This document shows, piece by piece, positions 6,974 to 10,955 of a stretch of 10,955 nt of DNA; position 1 is the stretch's first letter, and every line of letters begins with the position of its first letter. Under the pieces are notes generated by a model. The model was not told where the DNA came from, did no database searches, and saw only the letters and a list, made by a program, of their open reading frames with translations. Location: assembly GCA_003220975.1 (NCBI GenBank), contig QHTX01000151.1, positions 1 to 10,955 of the forward strand. The letters are read 5' to 3'. A program made the translations under genes and the position numbers. This DNA is from Gemmatimonadota bacterium (GTDB lineage Bacteria > Gemmatimonadota > Gemmatimonadetes > Gemmatimonadales > GWC2-71-9).

Positions 6974-7003
6974 TTGCAGAATCCGATACAAGCGCACTAT
7001 CAT
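6974..7003 (+). promoter_or_regulatory. Candidate sigma70-type promoter in the divergent region
   Basis: TTGCAG (6974-6979), 18-bp spacer, TATCAT (6998-7003), reading rightward. A transcript from here would start near 7010 and carry the second three-hairpin repeat in its 5' leader before the lipoprotein gene at 7138. It is based on consensus likeness only. Confidence 0.4.
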
Positions 7004-7030
7004 GCTACACAATTCTGGTGGCAGCGCATC

Positions 7031-7114
7031 ATCCCCGGGCTGAGAGCCCGGGCTCGGCGCGCAGTGCGTCCTGTAAGGACGCACACCAGGCCGAGCGCGC
7101 CCTCTCAGGGCGCG
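7031..7114 (+). repeat. Three-hairpin repeat element, copy 2
   Basis: An 84-nt copy in the same orientation as 6084-6165. It differs only near the middle: CAG for GG before the central palindrome, and one extra base in its loop (CCTGTAAGG for CCTTAAGG). Hairpins 1 and 3, with their complementary GAG and CTC loops, are fully conserved, as is the outer CTCGGC/GCCGAG stem. It sits between the candidate promoter at 6974-7003 and the Shine-Dalgarno at 7126-7132. The two copies are direct repeats that bracket the cyclase gene. Confidence 0.9.
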
Positions 7115-7125
7115 AACACACCGGC

Positions 7126-7132
7126 AAGGAGG
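7126..7132 (+). promoter_or_regulatory. Strong Shine-Dalgarno deciding the 7138 GTG start
   Basis: AAGGAGG, 5 nt before GTG 7138 and 11 nt after the last hairpin of repeat copy 2. It overrules the longer open frame that extends upstream to 6838, which would place the lipoprotein signal internally. Confidence 0.85.
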
Positions 7133-7137
7133 ACCCC

Positions 7138-7359
7138 GTGCGCGCACTCGCAGCAGCGCTGGTCGTTCTGCTCACCGCTTGCGGCGGCGGCAAGGCCGAG
7201 AAGTCGTCCGCGGCCCCCGGCGACAGCCTCACGGAGCGGCAGCGCGACAGCATTCTGGCGGGCTCGCGGATCCCGGGCGCTCGGGGCGTGGGCGCCGCGA
7301 TGCGATACGCGGACTCGACGAGCGCGCACATCCGGGCGACGGACAGCGTCACGCAGTGA
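7138..7359 (+). CDS. Small lipoprotein of unknown function
   Basis: A 73-residue protein with a classic short lipoprotein signal, MRALAAALVVLLTAC (Cys15), then a Gly/Lys linker and a small polar, Ser/Arg/Ala-rich mature part of about 58 residues. The mature part contains ERQRDSILAGSRIPGARGVG and ends in IRATDSVTQ. I recognise no domain; the RDSILAGSRIPGARGVGAAM stretch looks like a short conserved helix-turn motif that may serve as a search seed. The start is the GTG preceded by AAGGAGG. Its stop codon overlaps the next start as GTGA, so it is translationally coupled to a second lipoprotein, which suggests a shared extracytoplasmic role. Its putative leader contains the three-hairpin repeat. 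Confidence 0.75.
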   Translation: MRALAAALVVLLTACGGGKAEKSSAAPGDSLTERQRDSILAGSRIPGARGVGAAMRYADSTSAHIRATDSVTQ

Positions 7360-7820
7360 GAACCGGGGTGGGCTTGCTCGCCCTCGTCCTCACCGCCTGC
7401 AGCCCGTCCAGTCCGTGCACCGCCTCCGCCATGCACCTGCAGGCCCGCTACGCACAGCGCTACGTGGGCCGCTGGAAGGTGGCCCACGGCGATACCCTCA
7501 CCCTCCCCCAGCTCGGCGACCGCTTCAAGCTCAGCGACGTCCTGCTCGACACCACGCGCCTGGTCGTCGGCAGGACGTGCCGCTTCCGGGGCACGCTGGT
7601 GTTCACGGTGCCGCGCGACACGCTGGCCGTGACGTGGATCGGCTTTCCCGAGCAGGCGCTCATCTACGGCTGGCCCGCCGAGCTCGGCCCGTTCGCCGGG
7701 ATCGGCGCCGTGCGCGTGGGCGACTCGCTCGCGGGAGAGATCCTGTTCGACGAGCGGCTCAACGTAAAGGTGCGCCCGGGGGTCACGGCGCGCTTCACGG
7801 CCGGCCGGGCGCGCGACTGA
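7356..7820 (+). CDS. Lipoprotein of unknown function, coupled to the preceding one
   Basis: A 154-residue protein starting at a GTG that overlaps the previous stop (GTGA, 7356-7359). The signal peptide MRTGVGLLALVLTAC places the lipidated cysteine at residue 15. The mature part has two further cysteines (Cys21 and one in GRTCRF). It reads like a small beta-rich fold with alternating hydrophobic residues: YVGRWKVAHGDTLTLP, DTTRLVVGRTCRFRGTLVFTVP, VTWIGFPEQALIYGW, VKVRPGVTARFTAG. I do not recognise the family. The frame is open further upstream, but there it overlaps the 7138 gene, and the signal peptide fixes the start. Both lipoproteins probably act together at the membrane; that is inference from coupling. 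Confidence 0.75.
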   Translation: MRTGVGLLALVLTACSPSSPCTASAMHLQARYAQRYVGRWKVAHGDTLTLPQLGDRFKLSDVLLDTTRLVVGRTCRFRGTLVFTVPRDTLAVTWIGFPEQALIYGWPAELGPFAGIGAVRVGDSLAGEILFDERLNVKVRPGVTARFTAGRARD

Positions 7821-7830
7821 GCAAACCGGG

Positions 7831-7836
7831 TATCTT
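7831..7836 (+). promoter_or_regulatory. TANNNT box directly before the DinB-family gene
   Basis: TATCTT ends 7 nt before ATG 7844 and there is no Shine-Dalgarno between them, the spacing expected for a leaderless transcript. No clear -35 hexamer is seen. Confidence 0.4.
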
Positions 7837-7843
7837 TGCCGAC

Positions 7844-8329
7844 ATGGCCTTCACCGCCGCCGAACGAGCCGGCATGATCGAGCGCTACGCGCACGGCCCG
7901 GCGCTGCTGAAGCGGGCGCTCGCCAAGGTGCCGGCCGAGGCGCTCAAGTGGAAGCCCGCGGCGGGTCGGTGGTCGGCGCACGAGATCGTCGTGCACTGCG
8001 CCGACAGCGAAACCAACGCCCACATGCGGCTGCGCTACCTCCTCGCCGAGCCCGATCCCCTCATCGTGGGCTATGACCAGGATCGCTGGGCGCTCACGTT
8101 CGATTACCACGCCCACCCGCTCGACACGGCGCTCGCGACGGTGGAAGCCGTGCGGGGGAACACGGTGCCGCTGCTCCGGCGCATGACCGATCGGGACTGG
8201 CAGCGTGTCGGCCGGCACAGCGAGTCGGGACGCTACGCCGCGGAGGACTGGCTCGCGATTTACGCGGAGCACCTGGAGAAGCACTCGCGGCAGATCGAGC
8301 GCAACCTCGAAGCCTGGAACGCACGATGA
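7844..8329 (+). CDS. DinB/YfiT-like family protein
   Basis: A 161-residue four-helix-bundle protein of the DinB superfamily. The usual metal-binding histidine triad is present: His51 in WSAHEIVVHCADSE, and His143 and His147 in YAEHLEKHSRQIE. KWKPAAGRWSAHEIVVH is the typical entry to the first metal-binding helix. Members include thiol-dependent transferases (bacillithiol S-transferase in Bacillus, mycothiol isomerases) and damage-induced proteins of unknown role. Since this window carries bshB1, a bacillithiol-linked activity is conceivable, but the genes are about 7 kb apart and the link is speculative. The ATG lies 7 nt after a TATCTT box. The stop overlaps the start of the holin-family gene (ATGA, 8326-8329), so the two are coupled. 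Confidence 0.85.
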   Translation: MAFTAAERAGMIERYAHGPALLKRALAKVPAEALKWKPAAGRWSAHEIVVHCADSETNAHMRLRYLLAEPDPLIVGYDQDRWALTFDYHAHPLDTALATVEAVRGNTVPLLRRMTDRDWQRVGRHSESGRYAAEDWLAIYAEHLEKHSRQIERNLEAWNAR

Positions 8330-8669
8330 GAGGATTCTTCTTCCGCTTGATCATCACGGCGCTCGGTCTCTGGGCCGCGGCGGCCATCATCCCGGGCGTG
8401 CGGATCGACGACTGGCGCACGCTGATCATCGGGGCGCTGCTGCTCGGGATCGTGAACGCGGTGATCCGCCCGATCATCTTGATTCTCACGCTGCCGCTCA
8501 CGGTGCTCACGCTCTGCTCCCGGGGTTCCACATCGCCGGGCTGGGCGCCGCCATCCTCGGCTCCATCGTCGTCGGCCTCACCGGCTGGTTCGCCTCGGCG
8601 TTCGTGGGCGGCTCGGGCCGCATCGAGCGGTATCGCCGGATCGAAGTGAGGGGGCGTCGCCTCGACTGA
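8326..8669 (+). pseudogene. Phage holin family (4_2) membrane protein, internally deleted and frameshifted
   Basis: The N-terminal part, MRGFFFRLIITALGLW followed by IIPGVRIDDWRTLIIGALLLGIVNAVIRPII and LTLPLTVLTL, is the clear signature of the small multi-pass Phage_holin_4_2 family common in bacterial chromosomes. After LTVLTL the frame turns into Ser/Pro-rich nonsense. In another frame the expected C-terminal portion resumes at once: LLPGFHIAGLGAAILGSIVVGLTGWFASAFVG, ending at 8669. The segment normally in between, a hydrophobic GLFLLVxNxLMxxLVA-like helix of about 16-17 residues, is missing. This fits a deletion near 8510-8516 of about 49-52 nt (3n+1). The start overlaps the DinB-family stop. 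These chromosomal 'holins' are conserved membrane proteins of unclear role; they do not imply a prophage. Confidence 0.8.
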
Positions 8670-8710
8670 TGGAGCGCGTCTTCGCCGCGGTCGGCGTATG
8701 GCGGAGCTGA
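8669..8710 (+). pseudogene. Tiny ORF, possible remnant of a DUF423-family gene
   Basis: ATG overlaps the holin-family stop as TGATG and starts a 13-codon frame, MERVFAAVGVWRS. The first nine residues resemble the N-terminus of DUF423 membrane proteins (M-E/D-R-x-F-x-A-x-G), and a GVWRS-like ending could be the last residues of such a protein, suggesting a large internal deletion. The match is very short and may be chance; no Shine-Dalgarno is clear. Confidence 0.2.
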
Positions 8711-8720
8711 GCCCTCCTCA

Positions 8721-9815
8721 ATGAACGTCACCGAGGTCGAAACCCCGGCGCTGCTGCTCCATCTCGACGTCGTGGAGCGCAACGTGACGCGGATGGCCGA
8801 GCGCGCGCGGCGGCTCGGGGTCCGGCTGCGACCCCACGCCAAGACGCACAAGTGCGTGGAGCTGGCGCGGCTGCAGGCGCGGCACGGTGCGGAGGGCCTC
8901 ACGGTGGCCACGCTGGTCGAAGCGGAGGTCTTCACGCGCGCCGGCTTCGGCGACGTCACCTGGGCGTTCCCGATCGACCCTCGCCACATTGCCCACGCGC
9001 GGCGGATCGTCCAGGACACCGGCGCGACGCTGCGCGTGGTCGTGGACGATCTGGCGGCGGCCACGGCACTCGCGGGGTCCGGGCTGCACGTGTGGCTCAA
9101 GGTGGACTGCGGCTATCATCGCGCCGGCGTGGACCCGGCATCCCCGTACGCCCTCGAGGTGGCGCGGGAGCTCGGGCGCGAGCGCGGGCTCGCGTTCGAC
9201 GGGATCCTGAGTCACTCGGGTCACGCGTACCGCACGACGAACCGGCGAGAGGCGGCGCGCGTCGCGGAAGAGGAGCGCAGCGTGATGACCGGGTTTGCCG
9301 AGCGGTTGCGCCGCGACGGGATCCTCGTCCGCGACGTGAGCGTCGGGTCGACGCCGGCGCTGGCGGCGGTGGAGAGCCTCGCGGGCGTGACCGAAGCGCG
9401 GCCGGGGAACTACGTCTTCTACGACCGCACGATGGTGCTGATCGGGTGTTGCGCGCCCGAGGACTTTGGCGTCACGGTGCTCGCGACCGTCGTGTCGCAC
9501 CAGCCGGGGGCCTCGCATTTCATCGTGGACGCGGGCGCGCTGGAGCTCTCGAAGGATCCGGGACCGGCGCACGTGGGGCCGGAGGCGATGGGCGCCGTGC
9601 GGGGGCATCCCGAGCTGACGGTCGCCACGCTGTCGCAGGAGCACGGCCTGATCCGGGCCGAGTCGGCGGCGGCGGTCGACGGCCGGTTTCCGGTGGGCGA
9701 ACAGCTCGAGCTCGTCCCGAACCACTCCTGCCTGACCGTGGCGCACTTCGACGAGTACCACGTGGTGCGGGACGGGCAAGTCGTGGACCGCTGGAGGATC
9801 GAGCGCGGGAGATGA
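8721..9815 (+). CDS. DSD1/D-threonine aldolase-like fold-type III PLP enzyme
   Basis: A 364-residue protein of the alanine-racemase-fold family that includes D-serine dehydratase (DSD) and D-threonine aldolase. The start, VETPALLLHLDVVERN, and the PLP lysine in RPHAKTHK (Lys41) are characteristic. Further signatures are VWLKVDCGYHRAG, ILSHSGHAY, VSVGSTPAL, the EARPGNYVFYDRTM loop and the C-terminal metal site VPNHSCLTV. That metal motif is His-x-Cys (His335, Cys337), as in zinc-dependent D-serine dehydratase, rather than the His-x-Asp described for D-threonine aldolase. This favours a D-serine/D-threonine ammonia-lyase type activity over an aldolase, though the substrate is not proven. Length is typical. 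Only a weak purine run lies before ATG 8721. It is probably cytosolic, as no signal peptide is present. Confidence 0.87.
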   Translation: MNVTEVETPALLLHLDVVERNVTRMAERARRLGVRLRPHAKTHKCVELARLQARHGAEGLTVATLVEAEVFTRAGFGDVTWAFPIDPRHIAHARRIVQDTGATLRVVVDDLAAATALAGSGLHVWLKVDCGYHRAGVDPASPYALEVARELGRERGLAFDGILSHSGHAYRTTNRREAARVAEEERSVMTGFAERLRRDGILVRDVSVGSTPALAAVESLAGVTEARPGNYVFYDRTMVLIGCCAPEDFGVTVLATVVSHQPGASHFIVDAGALELSKDPGPAHVGPEAMGAVRGHPELTVATLSQEHGLIRAESAAAVDGRFPVGEQLELVPNHSCLTVAHFDEYHVVRDGQVVDRWRIERGR

Positions 9816-9908
9816 GCGCATCTGACCCTCGCGAGTGTGAGCGCCGTCATCGAGGGGCTTTTCCCGCGGCTTTCTCTTTCCCGATGACTTTCTCCTGACG
9901 GGCTGCTC

Positions 9909-10187
9909 ATGAAGATCTTTTTCCGCCATCTCGTGCTGTGTGCGCTGCCGCTCGCCAGCGGCTTCGGCGCGGGCTACGGGTTCACGATGATCCAGGGGTC
10001 GTGCAGCGCCATGGTCGGCCCGATCTTTTCCGCCAAGTGTCACGGGCGGCAGCGCGAGTATCAGATCAAGTTCCAGCTCGCCGGCGCGGGAGCGGGCACC
10101 CTGATCGCGGCGACGCTCGGGACGTGGCTGGAACATCGGCGCCGCCGCGCCGTACAACGAGCAACTCCGGCAGGAGAGTCGTCATGA
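9909..10187 (+). CDS. Small membrane protein of unknown function
   Basis: A 92-residue protein with two probable membrane segments, residues about 7-28 (LVLCALPLASGFGAGYGFTM) and 56-73 (LAGAGAGTLIAATLGTWL). Between them is a short loop carrying two cysteines, Cys32 and Cys44, and the segment SAKCHGRQREYQ. The C-terminus is arginine-rich (EHRRRRAVQR), which by the positive-inside rule puts both ends in the cytoplasm and the cysteine loop outside, where a disulfide could form. I do not recognise the family. No strong Shine-Dalgarno is seen before ATG 9909. The stop overlaps the next start as ATGA, so it is coupled to the DUF2914 protein gene. Confidence 0.65.
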   Translation: MKIFFRHLVLCALPLASGFGAGYGFTMIQGSCSAMVGPIFSAKCHGRQREYQIKFQLAGAGAGTLIAATLGTWLEHRRRRAVQRATPAGESS

Positions 10188-10615
10188 AGCGCATCTGGAC
10201 GATCGCCGCGTTGGCCTTCCTCATCGCCCGTGGCGGCGCCGCACAGGACACGACCCACGCGCCGGCGGCGGCGCCCGCCGCCGCCCCCGCCGCCGCAGTC
10301 ACCGTGATGGACGCGGCCGTGGCCAAGACCGTCCTGGACCGCCAACCCCAGGACACCGGCGCGGCCTTCCCCGCCGACGTCGGCCAGCTCGTGTGCTGGA
10401 CGAAGGTGAGTGACGCCGCAGGCACCTCGATCCACCACGTGTGGTTCCACGGGGATACGCAGGTGGGCGACATGGAGCTGCAGGTCGGCGGCTCGCCGTG
10501 GCGCACGTGGAGTCGCAAGACCGTGCCTGCCGACTGGACGGGCGCGTGGCATGTCGAGGTGCGCGACGCGAGTGGAGCAGTACTGAAACGGATCGACTTT
10601 ACAGTCGGGCAGTAA
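10184..10615 (+). CDS. DUF2914 family secreted protein
   Basis: A 143-residue protein with a Sec-type signal peptide (MKRIWTIAALAFLIARGGAAQ, cleavage likely after GGAA), then a low-complexity Ala/Pro linker (about residues 26-38). The DUF2914 domain is at about 68-143: LVCWTKVSDAAGTSIHHVWFHGD, SPWRTWSRKTVP, and WTGAWHVEVRDASGAVLKRIDFTV. The HVW-x-HGD and S-x-WRTWS motifs are the family hallmark. Function is unknown; the fold looks immunoglobulin-like and the setting is extracytoplasmic. AGGAG at 10172-10176 is 7 nt upstream of ATG 10184, which overlaps the stop of the preceding small membrane protein gene (ATGA). The same frame is open upstream to 9938, but there it shadows that gene, and the signal peptide fixes the start. 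Confidence 0.87.
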   Translation: MKRIWTIAALAFLIARGGAAQDTTHAPAAAPAAAPAAAVTVMDAAVAKTVLDRQPQDTGAAFPADVGQLVCWTKVSDAAGTSIHHVWFHGDTQVGDMELQVGGSPWRTWSRKTVPADWTGAWHVEVRDASGAVLKRIDFTVGQ

Positions 10616-10624
10616 CCGTTGTAG

Positions 10625-10663
10625 GACGCTACGACGCTACGTACAGCGTAGCGTCGTAGCGTC
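10625..10663. repeat. Perfect 17-bp inverted repeat made of GACGCTAC units
   Basis: GACGCTACGACGCTACG (10625-10641) and its exact reverse complement (10647-10663) flank a 5-nt loop, TACAG. Each arm is a tandem of GACGCTAC units, so register-shifted pairing is possible. It lies 9 nt after the DUF2914 stop and just before the TATTCT box of the next gene. It could act as a terminator, though it lacks a T-tract, or as an operator. Confidence 0.9.
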
Positions 10664-10671
10664 GGGCATCG

Positions 10672-10677
10672 TATTCT
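10672..10677 (+). promoter_or_regulatory. TANNNT box directly before the last gene
   Basis: TATTCT ends 8 nt before ATG 10686, with no Shine-Dalgarno in the gap, as expected for leaderless transcription. The -35 zone falls in the right arm of the 10625-10663 hairpin and shows no TTGACA-like hexamer. Confidence 0.45.
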
Positions 10678-10685
10678 AGATGCCC

Positions 10686-10955
10686 ATGGACTTGGTCGAG
10701 CAAGTCTGCGCCAACCTCGAGATCGATTCCAGCAAAGCCGAGAAGGGCGTGGGCGCCATCCTCATGGCGCTGCGGGTCAGCCTCGATCACGACACATTCG
10801 ACGCGGTGAAGCACGCGCTCCCGAACTGCGAGAGCCTCATGGGGCGCGCGTTGATGAGCGGAGCCCGCACCGGCGAGATGGCGGCGCTGGTCGGGCCGTC
10901 GGGCCTGTGGGCGGCGCTCGCCGCCGCGGGCTACCAGAAGGACGACATCCCCCGC
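10686..10955 (+). CDS. DUF2780-like helical protein (3' end cut by the window)
   Basis: The first 90 residues are visible and the frame is open to the last base, so the gene continues beyond the window. There is no signal peptide. The sequence is mostly helical: LVEQVCANLEIDSSKAEKGVGAILMALRVSLDHDTFDAVKHALPNCESLM, then an Ala/Gly-rich segment (MSGARTGEMAALVGPSGLWAALAAAGYQKDD). The pattern of a paired-helix N-terminus, a G-x-G-A-I-L-x-x-x turn, and a hydrophobic x-x-A-L-P-x-x-x-x-L helix resembles DUF2780 (VcgC/VcgE) proteins, whose role is unknown. This is pattern recognition only. The ATG follows a TATTCT box by 8 nt. Confidence 0.65.
   Translation, partial: MDLVEQVCANLEIDSSKAEKGVGAILMALRVSLDHDTFDAVKHALPNCESLMGRALMSGARTGEMAALVGPSGLWAALAAAGYQKDDIPR

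Noticed and set aside
6084..7114. Integron attC sites around a gene cassette
   Set aside because: No GTTRRRY/RYYYAAC core sites and no integrase; the three-hairpin architecture differs from attC.
6084..7114. CRISPR array
   Set aside because: Only two copies, separated by a full gene of over 800 bp, with no spacers and no cas genes.
6838..7359. 173-codon frame as one protein
   Set aside because: The lipoprotein signal would be internal, and AAGGAGG at 7126-7132 clearly sets the start at GTG 7138.
8326..8669. Prophage marker (holin)
   Set aside because: Phage_holin_4_2 proteins are common chromosomal membrane proteins; no other phage gene is present.
9816..9908. Possible terminator or small gene between the DSD1-like gene and the small membrane protein gene
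   Set aside because: Pyrimidine-rich but with no convincing hairpin; the only open frame is a 16-codon GTG frame without support.
8718..10157. 479-codon open frame on the minus strand
   Set aside because: Antisense to the DSD1-like enzyme and the next small gene; no domain and no ribosome binding site.

Overview
This is a GC-rich, densely packed bacterial window, with many ATGA/GTGA start-stop overlaps, short intergenic gaps, and several small lipoproteins and DUF-family proteins. The gene mix (PIG-L type bacillithiol deacetylase with an AHRDD motif, cysteine desulfurase next to mnmA, DUF2914, DUF2784, DinB and a lipoprotein-rich accessory set) fits an uncultured soil or groundwater lineage such as Gemmatimonadota. 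That assignment is inferred from gene flavour and base composition; no rRNA gene is present to settle it.

Layout, left to right. (1) The C-terminal tail of a MacB/FtsX-type ABC transporter permease, then a long imperfect hairpin made of short GC-rich units. (2) A thiol/sulfur block: bshB1 (bacillithiol pathway), a cysteine desulfurase whose frame is broken by an apparent internal deletion, and mnmA (tRNA 2-thiouridylase) overlapping it by ATGA. The desulfurase is the natural sulfur donor for MnmA. (3) A secreted lipoprotein whose frame is broken by an exact 14-bp tandem duplication, closed by a strong intrinsic terminator. (4) A DUF2784 membrane protein and a Tat-exported class V aminotransferase-fold PLP protein. 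(5) A convergent cyclase-family (kynurenine formamidase-like) lipoprotein on the minus strand, flanked on both sides by copies of an 82-84 bp three-hairpin repeat. (6) Two translationally coupled small lipoproteins, a DinB-family protein, and a phage-holin-family membrane protein with an apparent internal deletion. (7) A DSD1/D-threonine-aldolase-like fold-type III PLP enzyme. (8) A small two-TM protein coupled to a DUF2914 protein, a perfect 17-bp-stem hairpin, and the start of a DUF2780-like gene cut by the window end.

The main observations beyond ordinary annotation are these. The two-copy element consists of three abutting hairpins whose outer two loops are complementary over 7 nt (possible kissing interaction); one copy lies between two convergent stop codons and the other in a putative 5' leader. 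Three genes have a TANNNT box 7-8 nt before ATG and no Shine-Dalgarno, suggesting leaderless transcription. Three (perhaps four) genes are damaged by small indels, including one clean 14-bp duplication. These may be real mutations or assembly errors, and the affected genes should be read with that caution.
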